From Candidatus Binatia bacterium (GTDB lineage: Bacteria > Desulfobacterota > Binatia > Bin18), in NCBI GenBank assembly GCA_022826945.1, contig JAJDTY010000050.1, positions 1 to 64,000 of the forward strand: 64,000 nucleotides of DNA. Reading direction: 5' to 3'. Below, in pieces: positions 53,001 through 62,716 of the stretch. The position numbers and the translations under genes were made by a program. The notes beneath the pieces were generated by a model. That model was not told the origin of the DNA, searched no databases, and saw only the letters and a program-made list of their open reading frames with translations. Position 1 is the first letter of the stretch, and each line of letters starts with the position of its first letter.

Positions 53001-53390
53001 ATGGCCAAAGATGCTGTCATCCCAAAGGGAATGGAAGCCTATTACAATGATTTTCATTTTGCTCCGGCAATCAAGGATGGAGATCGTCTCTACTGTTCCG
53101 GCCAGATCGGAGTGGGCGAGGGGTATAAGGTTTCGGACGATCCGGAAACGCAGTTCACACAGGCGTTTGAACATGTCAAATCCACGCTGGAGGCGTCTGG
53201 CGCGTCGTTTGACGATGTGGTCGAGATGACGACCTTTCACGTCGATCTGCAAAAAAACATCCAGGCCTTCATGAAGGTCAAGGACAAATACATGGCAGCC
53301 CCCTACTCGGCCTGGACCGCAATCGGTATCACCGAGTTGGCATTTCCGGGCGCCTTGGTCGAGATCAAAATCATCGCCCGGTTGCCGTAG
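53001..53390 (+). CDS. RidA/YjgF-family protein lacking the catalytic arginine
   Basis: A 129-residue RidA-fold protein from ATG 53001 (AAGGAG eight bases upstream; an earlier in-frame start exists at 52950). Landmarks are DGDRLYCSGQIGVGEGYKVS, FEHVKSTLEASGASFDDVVE and YMAAPYSAWTAIGITELAFP. In deaminating RidA proteins an Arg follows the PA/PS strand (Arg105 in E. coli); here the equivalent is Trp. It therefore belongs to the Rid4-7-type paralogues without proven imine deaminase activity. Confidence 0.87.
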   Translation: MAKDAVIPKGMEAYYNDFHFAPAIKDGDRLYCSGQIGVGEGYKVSDDPETQFTQAFEHVKSTLEASGASFDDVVEMTTFHVDLQKNIQAFMKVKDKYMAAPYSAWTAIGITELAFPGALVEIKIIARLP

Positions 53391-53471
53391 CGTAAGGGAC
53401 TAGGAACTGGGGGGTAGGGAAGAAGACACCCCGTGATTTCCCGCCCTAACCCCTCATCCCCAACCCCCCAC

Positions 53472-53915
53472 ATGAAACCCTTCTGGAAGACAAAACCACT
53501 CGCCGCCATGAGCCAGCAGGAGTGGGAGTCTTTGTGCGACGGTTGTGGACGCTGCTGTCTGAATAAACTGGAGGACAGCGAGACCGGGGCCACTCATTAT
53601 ACGAATGTGGCCTGCTGGCTGCTCGACCTCACTCGCTGTCGCTGCAAACGGTATGAGCGGCGGACCCAGCTCGTTCCCGAGTGCGTGCGGCTCTCGCCCC
53701 AGAACGTTCAGAAGATCGGCTGGCTGCCGCACTCCTGCGCGTATCGACGCCTAGCTGAGGGTCGCGACCTAGCCTGGTGGCACCCCCTGGTCTCCGGCCG
53801 CGCCGAGACCGTCCACCAGGCCGGCATCTCGGTCCGGGGCAGAGTAGTCTCCGAGGATGCCGTCCCACCCGAGGCGTTTGAAGACCATCTTATCGACTGG
53901 ATCGAACACGACTAA
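53472..53915 (+). CDS. YcgN-family cysteine-cluster protein
   Basis: A 147-residue UPF0260/YcgN protein; ATG 53472 gives [20 protein letters not shown], colinear with E. coli YcgN. The Cys cluster is [46 protein letters not shown] and [20 protein letters not shown]. It probably binds zinc or an Fe-S cluster; the role is unknown. Follows the RidA gene by 81 bases. Confidence 0.92.
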   Translation: MKPFWKTKPLAAMSQQEWESLCDGCGRCCLNKLEDSETGATHYTNVACWLLDLTRCRCKRYERRTQLVPECVRLSPQNVQKIGWLPHSCAYRRLAEGRDLAWWHPLVSGRAETVHQAGISVRGRVVSEDAVPPEAFEDHLIDWIEHD

Positions 53916-53964
53916 CGCACTGAAAGAAGCAGCTCAATCGTTAACCCATATAGGTTGATCCTGC

Positions 53965-54660
53965 ATGCGATCCCTCGACGTTGCCACTTCTGTTTTGAGT
54001 ACGGTTGCTCGGCTCGGTTACGCTGAGCGTATCGGTACGCTCGGTCCACGGCCAAAACAGCCGCTTGAGCTCTACGATTTTGAGGGCTGACCATTTTGCC
54101 GCAAGGTCCGTGAGGCCTTCACTGTCCTTGATCTTGACGCAAAAATTTATCCCTGTCCCAAGGGCGGGCCGCGCTACCGGGAAGCCATTAAGCAGCGGGG
54201 CGGCAAATACCAATTCCCGTATTTTATTGACCCTAATACAAGGGTCGAAATGTACGAATCGGGCGATATCAACCGCTATCTGTTCAAGCAGTATGGCACC
54301 GGGAGCGTTCCGTTCATGCTGTCTGCGGTCCCTCTCACAATGCTCATGGTATCTTTGGCTTCGTTGACGCGGCCAGGGCAAGGCTCATTCTATCGCAAGT
54401 CAAACCCTCCCGATCAATTACTTGAACTCTACAGCTATGAAGGTTCACCATTTTGCCGCTTGGTTCGGGAGACGCTCTCGGAACTCGAAATCCCCTATCT
54501 GCTCCATAATATCGCTCAGGGCAGCCCCCGCCGTGAAGCCTTTGTCGCCCGCTCAGGCAAGATGATGGTCCCTTATTTGGTTGACCCGAACACCCAGACG
54601 TCCATGTTTGAATCTGCCGACATTGTAGCGTATTTGAAACAGACGTACGCGGTGGATTGA
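53965..54660 (+). CDS. Tandem GST/glutaredoxin-type protein with probable selenocysteine
   Basis: One frame from ATG 53965 to TGA 54658-54660 encodes 231 residues if the TGA at 54088-54090 is read as selenocysteine (residue 42). Two thioredoxin-fold GST_N domains are repeated. Domain 1 has LELYDFEG-Sec-PFCRKVREA, then PCPKGGPRYREAIKQ, FPYFIDPNTRVEMYESGDI. Domain 2 has LELYSYEGSPFCRLVRET, then VPYLVDPNTQTSMFESADIV. Homologues known to me carry Cys at the first position (CPFC). Both sides of the TGA keep the family pattern without frame change. A hairpin follows the TGA. Reading the TGA as stop leaves only a second-domain fragment from ATG 54250. The ribosome-binding site is weak. Confidence 0.72.
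54088..54116 (+). promoter_or_regulatory. Candidate bacterial SECIS element after the in-frame TGA
   Basis: TGA at 54088-54090 is followed by GCC (54098-54100), an unpaired G, CA, the loop AGGTCCG (54104-54110), TG, an unpaired A, and GGC (54114-54116). Three outer and two inner base pairs carry a seven-base apical loop with GGU, as in the fdhF element; the loop begins 16 bases from the U of UGA. The stem is short, so folding and SelB binding need a test. Confidence 0.5.
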
Positions 54661-54740
54661 TTGCACATCCTGAGGGCTGATTTTCCCACCCTTTGTAATT
54701 TGAACCCGATGCTTTAGCGTCGGGTGGAATTTCTTATTCC

Positions 54741-54781
54741 TTCTCACCCTCACCCCAGCCCTCTCCCACGAAGGGGGAGAG
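54741..54781. repeat. REP-like hairpin downstream of the selenoprotein gene
   Basis: CTCACCCTCACCCCAGCCC leads into CTCTCCC (54761-54767) and GGGAGAG (54775-54781). This kind of extragenic repeat recurs in many bacterial genomes and may serve as a transcription end. It lies about 100 bases after the stop, in a 226-base gap with no gene. Confidence 0.5.
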
Positions 54782-54886
54782 AATTTCTCTATGCCTCGAC
54801 ACGTCGTGGACACCACCAAAGCGGGCTTCGACAAGCGTAGCTTGAACGGATATAGTCGGCGGCGCATATTTGCCACGGAGTGAGAC

Positions 54887-55894
54887 ATGGGTCAGAAACG
54901 CTGGTCGCTATCGGTGCCGCTGGAAGGATTCAGCCTTGTAGAGCATGTTCAAATCGCACGGGAAGCCGAACAGGCCGGCTATACCGATGCCTGGTCCATG
55001 GAGGTCGATGGCGTCGATTGTTTTGCCCCGCTGGCCACTCTTGCCCAGGCAACCGACCTGCGGCTGGGCACGGCGATTGCCAATGTGTATACGCGCGGGC
55101 CAGCGACCTTGGCCATGAGCGCGGCGGGCTTGGCCGAACTCGCCCCGAATCGATTTTGTCTGGGCATCGGCGCGGGTTCACATCCGATTGTCGAATTCTG
55201 GAACGGCGGCAAGTTTGTCCGCCCGGCAGTCCGGGTACGAGAAATGCTGGCCTTCCTGCGCCAGGCGTTTACCGGAGAGCGTGTCACTTTTGAGGGCGAG
55301 ACCTTTACGGTCAAAGGCTTTCGGTTCAGCCGTCCGCCGCAGCATCCTATTCCCATCCACGTTGGCGCGCTGAAACCGATGATGCTGCGTATCGCCGGTC
55401 AGTATGCCGACGGGGCGATTATCAACTGGCTCTCCCCCACTGACGTCAAAAAGTCGGTCGCCGTCGTGCGTGAGGCGGCTCAGGCGGCGGGCCGCAGTCC
55501 TGACGAAGTGGAAATCACCGCCCGGATTTTCATCAGCGTTGACCCCCCCGGCCCAGCGGTTGAGACCGGTATCCGGCGGCATATCAATACCTATTTGAAT
55601 GTACCGGTGTATAAAGCCTTCCACCAATGGCTGGGTCGGACGGACCTGCTGGGTCCCATGTGGGAAGCGTGGGCCAACGGCGACCGCAAGGCTGCCGTGG
55701 CCGCTGTGCCGCCGGAGGTCATGCAGGACTTGTTTATTCAGGGCTCCCCGGAAGAGAAGAGGGCGCGGGTACAGCGCTATCTGGATAACGGAGTGGACAC
55801 GGTCTTTCTGCAAATGCAGTCATTTGAAACCGACCCGGCCGTAAAGCGCGTCAACATCCTGAACGCCCTCCGCACCCTCACGCCGGGAGCATAA
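54887..55894 (+). CDS. LLM class flavin/F420-dependent oxidoreductase
   Basis: A 335-residue luciferase-like protein. EHVQIAREAEQAGYTDAWSM, LRLGTAIANVYTRGPATLAM, GLAELAPNRFCLGIGAGSHP and IPIHVGALKPMMLRIAGQYA fit the F420-dependent (MER-like) subgroup. GGAG lies before the ATG. Stands alone between the selenoprotein gene and a convergent DUF4149 gene. Fourth LLM protein of the window; cofactor and substrate unknown. Confidence 0.86.
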   Translation: MGQKRWSLSVPLEGFSLVEHVQIAREAEQAGYTDAWSMEVDGVDCFAPLATLAQATDLRLGTAIANVYTRGPATLAMSAAGLAELAPNRFCLGIGAGSHPIVEFWNGGKFVRPAVRVREMLAFLRQAFTGERVTFEGETFTVKGFRFSRPPQHPIPIHVGALKPMMLRIAGQYADGAIINWLSPTDVKKSVAVVREAAQAAGRSPDEVEITARIFISVDPPGPAVETGIRRHINTYLNVPVYKAFHQWLGRTDLLGPMWEAWANGDRKAAVAAVPPEVMQDLFIQGSPEEKRARVQRYLDNGVDTVFLQMQSFETDPAVKRVNILNALRTLTPGA

Positions 55895-56030
55895 TCCCTA
55901 GAGCAGTTTTCAGGGTGGTGTAGCGAGGGGCTATCCAGAGTATCGGAGAGAACTGGCCCACTCAGCCGGGGCGAAGCCCTCAAGCGCCCACCCACGGGCC
56001 ATTGGACGCTACACTAATGTGAATTTTGCT

Positions 56031-56528
56031 CTAGCGCCGTTCAAACGCGGAGAGCAAGAGATACAGTGCCCCCATACCCAGGTTGGCTTTCACCAGTTGG
56101 GTGTAGCGGTCGTGAAGCCGCGCAAACTCGTCCAAAAAACCTTTCTTTGTCATATCGAGAGTATCGAAATCCTGAATCTCTACGGCCCGCAGATACTCCA
56201 ACCGGTCGCCCACGACCAAGGCGTAATAGATCAGCGTGGCAACCATGACCACGACGAGTACCGTCTTCGCCAAGCGTACGGTCGTCCACCAATCCGAACG
56301 CAGCAAGAAGTACACCGCAGACACGGCCATCCCCGCGGCCGCAATAAATTCGAGACGGTTCAGCTTGGCCAGCACTGCGGCATTCACATTTCCGGCCAAG
56401 GTGGTCGTGGGCAGTTCCTGAAAGATCGTGCCAGCCACGGCAAAGCCGAACCCGCCCAACACTCCGATCCAGACGCCAGCGGCAAGCGTCTCAATAAAGA
56501 CAAAGATACGATCGAGAAACAGCTTCAT
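56031..56528 (-). CDS. DUF4149 (TMEM205-like) membrane protein
   Basis: A 165-residue inner-membrane protein starting at ATG 56528 behind AAGGTGG; a start at 56591 would overlap the fusion gene. Four hydrophobic segments are visible, including FVFIETLAAGVWIGVLGGFG, RLEFIAAAGMAVSAVYFLLR, KTVLVVVMVATLIYYALVVG and LGMGALYLLLSAF. A charged loop GFLDEFARLHDRYTQL lies between the last two. The layout matches DUF4149. It is the last gene of the Att-like operon, ten bases after the fusion gene. Function unknown. Confidence 0.75.
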   Translation of the reverse strand: MKLFLDRIFVFIETLAAGVWIGVLGGFGFAVAGTIFQELPTTTLAGNVNAAVLAKLNRLEFIAAAGMAVSAVYFLLRSDWWTTVRLAKTVLVVVMVATLIYYALVVGDRLEYLRAVEIQDFDTLDMTKKGFLDEFARLHDRYTQLVKANLGMGALYLLLSAFERR

Positions 56529-56538
56529 ACCACCTTCT

Positions 56539-57966
56539 TTACTCAGGCCGCCCTGCTCCGGCCGCTTTGCCCAGCACATGCCGGAGGGCATCCTCTAGAC
56601 TTGGATAGCGAAAGGCATAGCCGGTTCGCGTGAGGACACGCGGCTCAACCCGGGTACTGGCGAGCAGCAGAGTGTCGGCCATCTCACCAAAGGCAAGCCG
56701 AGCCGCAAAGGCCGGGACCGGAAACAGTGTGGGACGCCCCAGGACCCTGCCGAGCGTCCGAGTGTATTCCCGATTCGTCACGGCCTCGGGACACACCGCA
56801 TTGATCGGACCGCTAACCTCGTCATTGGTTATGGCGTGCTGTATTACCCCGATAACGTCGTCCAGGGCAATACAGCTCATATACTGTGTCCCCTCGCCAA
56901 TCACGCCACCCAGGCCGAGCTGAAACGGCAAAAGCATTTTTTTCAGCGCGCCACCGGCGGGACTGAGGACAATGCCGATCCGCAGCAGGGCGGTCCGTAT
57001 GCCCGTGTCGGTCAGCCCGTCCGCAGCAGCCTCCCAGTCCCGACAGACCTCGGCCAGAAACCCCTCCCCCACCTCGCTCTCTTCGGTCAAGGTCTCGTCT
57101 CCACGGTCTCCGTAATACCCAATCGCGGAAGCACCGACAAAGACCTGAGGCGGCTGGGCACATTGTGTCAGCGCTTCACACAGCACCTGGGTTCCATTGA
57201 CCCGGCTGTCCCGAATGCGACGTTTACGCTCGGGGGTCCAGCGCCCGGAGGCAATGTTCTCTCCCGCCAGATGGACAACCGCATCAAATCCCTCCAATCC
57301 GGACCGATCAATCGTTCCGGCAGCCGGAGACCAGGCGACTTCACCGTCTCCCACACTCGTCCTGTCCTTTCGGACCAAACGCGTGACGCTATGCCCGCCC
57401 GTTGTCAGGAAAGGGATAAGCGCGGAGCCAACCAAACCGCTTGCACCGGAGACGAGTACCTTCATCGGTCTTCCTCCCTCGTTCAACTGATTGTGCTGTC
57501 GATTATGGTGATGAGCAAGCACATCCTGGCGCGTCACCTCATGCCGATAGGAAAAAAGCCGTGCTAATTTCCGCCTGGTCCATGCACCACCGAGTATCTG
57601 ACCCAGCCGTCCGCCCGGCAGCGCGTATTCAATCCGATCCTCCAAAATACAGCCTGCTCGTCCGTCCGCTTCAACTCGGTGGGTATGCTCCCAGTGGGCA
57701 AAAGGTCCGGAAATTTGGACATCCCGGAATTGGACTCCCGCTTCGTAGTCACGATGTTCGGCGACCCATTGTTGGGAAACCGGACCGAGCCCCATACGCA
57801 GCACCACTCGTCCACCGTTTTCAATCCCACCGCTGCGTTCAACAATTTCCACCAACTCCCAGGGCGGCGTGAGGCGCTCGAACGCCCCCGGTCGCGCGTG
57901 CCACTGAAAGACCTCAGCCACTGGCGCGGGAATATGCACCCGGCGGATAAAAATCTCGGTTCTCAT
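56539..57966 (-). CDS. SRPBCC domain fused to a TIGR01777-type epimerase
   Basis: A 475-residue two-domain protein. Residues about 1-150 are an SRPBCC/START-like ligand pocket: RRVHIPAPVAEVFQWHARPG, FERLTPPWELVEI and ISGPFAHWEHTHRVEADG. Residues about 167-470 are an NAD-dependent epimerase of the TIGR01777/SulA family: KVLVSGASGLVGSALIPFLT, VVHLAGENIASGRWTPERKR, ASAIGYYGDRGDETLTEES and ALLRIGIVLSPAGGALKKM. Its start overlaps the AttH stop (ATGA). A lone SRPBCC paralogue lies at 63229-63687. Substrate unknown. Confidence 0.9.
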   Translation of the reverse strand: MRTEIFIRRVHIPAPVAEVFQWHARPGAFERLTPPWELVEIVERSGGIENGGRVVLRMGLGPVSQQWVAEHRDYEAGVQFRDVQISGPFAHWEHTHRVEADGRAGCILEDRIEYALPGGRLGQILGGAWTRRKLARLFSYRHEVTRQDVLAHHHNRQHNQLNEGGRPMKVLVSGASGLVGSALIPFLTTGGHSVTRLVRKDRTSVGDGEVAWSPAAGTIDRSGLEGFDAVVHLAGENIASGRWTPERKRRIRDSRVNGTQVLCEALTQCAQPPQVFVGASAIGYYGDRGDETLTEESEVGEGFLAEVCRDWEAAADGLTDTGIRTALLRIGIVLSPAGGALKKMLLPFQLGLGGVIGEGTQYMSCIALDDVIGVIQHAITNDEVSGPINAVCPEAVTNREYTRTLGRVLGRPTLFPVPAFAARLAFGEMADTLLLASTRVEPRVLTRTGYAFRYPSLEDALRHVLGKAAGAGRPE

Positions 57967-59168
57967 GACATCCTGCCCAACACCGCGGAGTCCGCCTTTT
58001 TTTCACCGTAGCCGGTCAGCTCAACATAGCCGTCGCCTTCGAGCGGGCGCCCTTGTCGTGTTCCCCGCGCGCGGACCGCGCCTTCCCAATACCGAATCAG
58101 GGTGTGCATCTCCTGGTCAGCCATATATGGCGTAATCGTCAGGTCGATCGCCTCACCCGGAATACGCACCCGCCATTTGGCCGGGTATACGGTTCCGTCA
58201 GTCGGACTCTGCCAAGTTTGCAGCACCTCGATCTGAAAGTCCGCCGAGGTCAGGGCCTGCGGTGTCCCATCCGCGGCGACCAGGGTTCCGCTGCTGAGGG
58301 GATGAATGCCGCCCGCTTGCTGACGGACCTGATAGACCATCAATTCTTGTCCGTTTGTGAACTGAAGGGCAAACCAGTCCCAACCCTGGAGCGCCTCGCT
58401 CAGCACGCTCGTACTCCATTCCCGGTCCATCCAGCTCAGCCCCTGCACCTGGAATTCTTCGTCCCCCAATCGAATGACGCCGGCCGAGCGCAGACGGGTG
58501 AGGGAATAATAATACGAAGCCTGACCTGCCGCAGCACCTTTCTGACTCAGCCCATTCTGGCCATGTAGGACAATAGGCTTATCTGACACTAGCCTGATGT
58601 CCAGCGCCACGTCCTGTTCTTCAGCGGAAAGCTGCATGGACACGGGCTGCTCCACCGCCGTCTCGCCAGTGACCGACCAGTCTTCGAGCCAGACGCGAAA
58701 GGGGACGGCCGACGCCCCGGCCAAGCCAAGCGCCGCCCGGCTCAAACGCTGAAAGGCGTGAAAACGTTGCGTCGATACGTCGCTCAGCGCGAAATGGGCC
58801 ATATACACGTCCTGCATCCCCCAAGCCGAGGCACGCCCAGCTTGGTCTGGTGGTGCATTCAGGGCCGTTCGGAAGAACGTGAGCTGGAATCCGAAACGGC
58901 GGCCCTCGGCAGACTTCAGATTACCGGTGTAATACCACCACTCCGTCCGATAGGTCGGATGTGGCCCGTGGTCGTCAGGAAATCGGAATTCCCGCGGGTG
59001 GTCTGCCCGCGCAAAGCCGGCCAAGTCCCCGCCCAGCGCCTGGCCGAGCGACAGCCTGGGTTCCGTGATTGTATAGTCAGGCGCTCGCCCAACGAGATAC
59101 CACTGCCCCACCCCGACCAGGACGGCCAGCGTCAGAAGGATTCCCATGATGCGCAGGAAGGAGGTCAT
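57963..59168 (-). CDS. AttH/lipocalin-like (carotenoid 1,2-hydratase-type) protein
   Basis: A 401-residue protein. An N-terminal hydrophobic segment (MGILLTLAVLVGVGQWYLVG) anchors or exports it. The two lipocalin-like halves contain TYRTEWWYYTGNLKSAEGRR, FGFQLTFFRTALNA, MAHFALSDVS, VQGLSWMDREWSTSVL and GWDWFALQFTNGQELMVYQV, typical of AttH and CrtC-like proteins. Encoded 14 bases after the FtsX permease and before the fusion protein. It probably receives or carries the lipid-like cargo of the ABC unit. Confidence 0.88.
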   Translation of the reverse strand: MTSFLRIMGILLTLAVLVGVGQWYLVGRAPDYTITEPRLSLGQALGGDLAGFARADHPREFRFPDDHGPHPTYRTEWWYYTGNLKSAEGRRFGFQLTFFRTALNAPPDQAGRASAWGMQDVYMAHFALSDVSTQRFHAFQRLSRAALGLAGASAVPFRVWLEDWSVTGETAVEQPVSMQLSAEEQDVALDIRLVSDKPIVLHGQNGLSQKGAAAGQASYYYSLTRLRSAGVIRLGDEEFQVQGLSWMDREWSTSVLSEALQGWDWFALQFTNGQELMVYQVRQQAGGIHPLSSGTLVAADGTPQALTSADFQIEVLQTWQSPTDGTVYPAKWRVRIPGEAIDLTITPYMADQEMHTLIRYWEGAVRARGTRQGRPLEGDGYVELTGYGEKKADSAVLGRMS

Positions 59169-59182
59169 CCGACTCTCACCGT

Positions 59183-61738
59183 TTATTCATTACGTAAGGC
59201 CAGCGCTGGCGAGGTCCGAGCCATACGCAGGGCCGGGTAGAGACCGGCCAGCAGCGCGGCCACCACTGCCATTACAATCGCCTGCACAAGGATTTCCGGA
59301 GCAATCTCGATTTGCAAGGTCCAGCCAAACGAGCGCCGATTGATCACCAAGACCAAAATCAGCGCCAGCCCGATCCCGACGGGCACGGCCAGCAGACCGG
59401 CAATAAGGCCCATCAACCCGGTTTGGGAGGTCATGAGCCCCCAGACCTGACCGGGGGTGTAGCCGGTTGCGCGTAGCACCCCAAGTTCACGCGCCCGTTC
59501 GAGCTGGAGGGCCATCAGCGCACTCAATACTCCGATGAAGGCCACCACCGTGGTGAGCAGATGGAGGACAGTCGTTATGGTAAAGGTTCGATCAAAGATT
59601 TCGAGTGAAGCGTCGCGCAAAGTCCGGTTTGAGCGGATGAGGACATCGTGCTCTGCCCCGGCCAGCCTGCGGAGTGATTCGACGAGGCGGTCAACATCGG
59701 TGTTCGACTCGGCATACACGCCGAGGGAGGAGACCTTTGCATCCTGCCACCATTGGTCATAGGTGTGACGGCTCATCATCACGATACCTTGGTCTGAGCC
59801 GTAATCCGTAAAAATCCCGATGACCCGAAACACGTGCTCACCACGATCCGTGCGCAGTTGAAGCGTGTCGTTGAGGCTGAGGTGATGTCGATAGGCATAG
59901 GGCTCGGAAATAATGATCGCCGCCTCGTTCTGAAATGCCGGCCAGATGGCTTGCGGCTCACCGACGATAAACGTAAAGGCCGTATAGCTACGTTCCGCTA
60001 GGTCAAGGGCAACCAGTTGGGTGAGGCCCAGATGGGATTCGACCTGGAGTCCTTTATAAGTGTTCACCCGTGCGATACCGGGGGCGGATGCCAGTCGTTT
60101 CACCAACGCTGGATCGAGCGTGGAATCACTCCGGCGGGCAATCAGACTGGGCGGGGCAATATAGACATCGGCATGGAGTGAGGATTCCAGCCAACGCACG
60201 ACGGTCTGACGAAAGCTCTGCACCATGATTCCCACGCCAACCGTGACGGACACGGCTACCATCAACGCGGCGATCGCCACCGCGGTCCGACTTAGCGTGG
60301 CCACCACGCTCCGTCCGCACAAGCGTCCGAGTGTCCCCCCCCACGCATTCAACAAGGGTTGGAGCAGGCGGATGCAGCCAACGGTCGTCAGCGGTGTCAT
60401 CAGCACGCAGCCGAGGAGAACGCCAAACAGGGAACCGAAACTCAATAATAAGTTCGTACCCGACAGCCACAGACCGCCGAGTCCGGCAGCAAGCGCCAGC
60501 AGACCCAGAAGCATCGTTCGCGGTGCGGTTTGTCGAGCGCGTGTCTCCAGGCTAGAACGCTGCAGAGTCACGCGGGGAGGGGTCGCCGTGGCTTCCCAGG
60601 CCGGCCTGAGCGCAGCCAGCAGGCTGGCCCCGATGCCGAGCACCATGCCTTTACCGAGCACGATCGGGGTTAGCGCGAGTTCACGCACAGTCAGGACAAA
60701 GTACAGATCGGTAATCGTCCGCGTCACGAGCTGCACCAAGCCGTGGCTGAGTAGAATCCCCAGACCAATACCGGCGACTGTCCCCACTCCACCTATGAAC
60801 ACGGCTTCACCCAGAACCAAGAGGCAAATCTCAAGGCGGGTCACACCCTGGGTGCGCAGCAGGCCGAGCAGACTCCGCCGCTGAACCACGGAGAAGGTCA
60901 TGGTGTTATAAATGAGAAACGCTCCAACGATCAGCGCGAGCAGACTCAAGGCCGTCAGGTTGAGCTGAAAGGCCCGCGTCATCTGTTCGATGGCCTGAGA
61001 GCGGCCGCGCGACGACAGGATTTCCACACCGGCTGGCAAAAGCTGACGAATCGTTGCCAGGAGTTTTTGCCCTGCCTTGCCCTCAGGCGCTAGGACATCA
61101 ATCCGGCTTAACTGGCCGACCAGCCCCAGGATTTCCTGAGCCGTAGCAATATCCGTTATGAGCAGATTCTCCACCGCGCTAGCGACCCGGCTCTCATGCG
61201 GGTCAAGCAGACCCACCAGAGTCACAGCCTGATGCCGGGTGCCAACCCGGACGCTGAGTCGGTCTCCAATATCGAGACCGAGCTGTCGGGCAGTACGAGC
61301 GGCAATCAGGCCGGTGGCCGGTTGGGTCAGAAAGGCGAGAAAGTCGTTGTCAGGAATCGTACCTGCGCTGCTGAGATACGGACGGAAGGGAGCTTCCGCA
61401 AACGCGTCAACCCCGAGCAGATGAAAAATCCGACCGGGATAGTCTGTCGCGGCGACATCGCTTTCTACCACGGGCGCAAGAGCCCGGACTTTTCCCATCA
61501 GCCGCAGACGGCGATACACCTCCTCGGGTACTCCATTTGGCCCCCCGACAATCTGATGCGTCGCTCGTCCGACGATACTCTGGGTCGCCAGCAGAAAGGC
61601 CCGACGGGCACTCTCGTTTGCTACGTCAATCGCCACGACGACCGCAACACCGAGGGCAACGCCCAGCAGCGCCAGGCCGACCTGCCAGGCATGGTGCTGT
61701 AAATAGCGGAGGCTGGAACGCCACAACAGCCAGCTCAT
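59183..61738 (-). CDS. FtsX-like ABC transporter permease
   Basis: An 851-residue permease with two FtsX/MacB-type units. [20 protein letters not shown] and [20 protein letters not shown] form the first helix; a periplasmic domain ([20 protein letters not shown] onward) follows; membrane helices appear at [40 protein letters not shown] and near the C terminus at [20 protein letters not shown]. EDs of this type move lipids or lipoproteins across or out of the inner membrane. Overlaps the ATPase gene by four bases. Confidence 0.9.
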   Translation of the reverse strand: MSWLLWRSSLRYLQHHAWQVGLALLGVALGVAVVVAIDVANESARRAFLLATQSIVGRATHQIVGGPNGVPEEVYRRLRLMGKVRALAPVVESDVAATDYPGRIFHLLGVDAFAEAPFRPYLSSAGTIPDNDFLAFLTQPATGLIAARTARQLGLDIGDRLSVRVGTRHQAVTLVGLLDPHESRVASAVENLLITDIATAQEILGLVGQLSRIDVLAPEGKAGQKLLATIRQLLPAGVEILSSRGRSQAIEQMTRAFQLNLTALSLLALIVGAFLIYNTMTFSVVQRRSLLGLLRTQGVTRLEICLLVLGEAVFIGGVGTVAGIGLGILLSHGLVQLVTRTITDLYFVLTVRELALTPIVLGKGMVLGIGASLLAALRPAWEATATPPRVTLQRSSLETRARQTAPRTMLLGLLALAAGLGGLWLSGTNLLLSFGSLFGVLLGCVLMTPLTTVGCIRLLQPLLNAWGGTLGRLCGRSVVATLSRTAVAIAALMVAVSVTVGVGIMVQSFRQTVVRWLESSLHADVYIAPPSLIARRSDSTLDPALVKRLASAPGIARVNTYKGLQVESHLGLTQLVALDLAERSYTAFTFIVGEPQAIWPAFQNEAAIIISEPYAYRHHLSLNDTLQLRTDRGEHVFRVIGIFTDYGSDQGIVMMSRHTYDQWWQDAKVSSLGVYAESNTDVDRLVESLRRLAGAEHDVLIRSNRTLRDASLEIFDRTFTITTVLHLLTTVVAFIGVLSALMALQLERARELGVLRATGYTPGQVWGLMTSQTGLMGLIAGLLAVPVGIGLALILVLVINRRSFGWTLQIEIAPEILVQAIVMAVVAALLAGLYPALRMARTSPALALRNE

Positions 61739-62526
61739 CCGGCGGCCTCGGTAGGATAGTCACGCGCAACCACTTGACCGGCGTGCAGCGTGAGCAAACG
61801 GTCGGCGACCCCAATCACCTCGGGGCTGTGGGTGACCATGATCAGCGTTTTGCCGCGTTGTCGGGTCAGGCGATCCAGCAACTCAAGCACCCGCCGCCCG
61901 GTCTCAAGATCAAGGTTACCGGTTGGCTCGTCGGCCAGGAGCAGCAGCGGGTCGTGGATCAAGGCCCGGGCTATGGCGACGCGCTGTTGTTCGCCGCCGG
62001 ACAGACGGTCGGGAAAGCTCCGGGCACGATCTTCCAGGCCGACGGCCTCAAGCAGGTCGTGTGCCCGACCTCGCTCTGCCGGCCCTGTACGGCCGTTGAG
62101 TTCCAGCGGCAGGAGCAGATTCTCTTCGACCGACAAGGTCGGAATCAAATTAAAGAACTGGAAGATAAAACCAATATGTACGCGACGGAATAATGTGCGC
62201 TCGCGTTCACTGAGTCGGGTGAGATTCACTTCGCCCTGATCGGTGGAAAAGACGACTTCACCGCTGGTCGGCAGGTCGATACCGCTCAGCACATTGAGGA
62301 GGGTGGATTTTCCTGATCCGCTCCGTCCGAGCAGCACCACAAATTCACCGGACTGAATGGATAAGTTGACCTGCCGCAAGACCGGATGGAGGCGCTCGCC
62401 TTCCTGATACACCTTGGTCAGGTCTCGTAATGCAATAAGCGGCCGACCCGACTGACTTCGAGATGAGTCGGGTGCCTTCTCCCCCCTGCTCACCGGACTG
62501 CCACCCCCTACTCCTTCCCTTTCCAC
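61735..62526 (-). CDS. ABC transporter ATP-binding protein (LolD/MacB/AttE type)
   Basis: A 263-residue ATPase. Walker A is [20 protein letters not shown], the Q-loop [20 protein letters not shown], signature [20 protein letters not shown], Walker [21 protein letters not shown] and the H-loop MVTHSPE. Residues 1-30 are a poorly conserved Ser/Arg-rich stretch before [14 protein letters not shown], so the true start may be internal. First gene of an ABC-FtsX-AttH-fusion-DUF4149 operon like attEFGH of Agrobacterium. Confidence 0.93.
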   Translation of the reverse strand: MEREGVGGGSPVSRGEKAPDSSRSQSGRPLIALRDLTKVYQEGERLHPVLRQVNLSIQSGEFVVLLGRSGSGKSTLLNVLSGIDLPTSGEVVFSTDQGEVNLTRLSERERTLFRRVHIGFIFQFFNLIPTLSVEENLLLPLELNGRTGPAERGRAHDLLEAVGLEDRARSFPDRLSGGEQQRVAIARALIHDPLLLLADEPTGNLDLETGRRVLELLDRLTRQRGKTLIMVTHSPEVIGVADRLLTLHAGQVVARDYPTEAAG

Positions 62527-62716
62527 GCCAGGACGATTTCCTCTGGTTTTCTTTCTGTCAGACTTCTCCCATTGTATAGACGTGACACAAACTGAGAAGC
62601 CCTCCGGTTATTGTGAGGGTAGTGTTGAGGGCATAGATTTGGTGCTATACGGTGATTATCGACCAAGTCCGTGTAGTGACGCGAGTCTGGTGTGTCTCGA
62701 CTGAGCCTCGCCTCCT

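Noticed and set aside
54250..54660. Separate 136-residue gene starting at ATG 54250
   Set aside because: The start falls inside a conserved MYESGDI motif of the first GST_N domain, so it is an artefact of reading the in-frame TGA as a stop.
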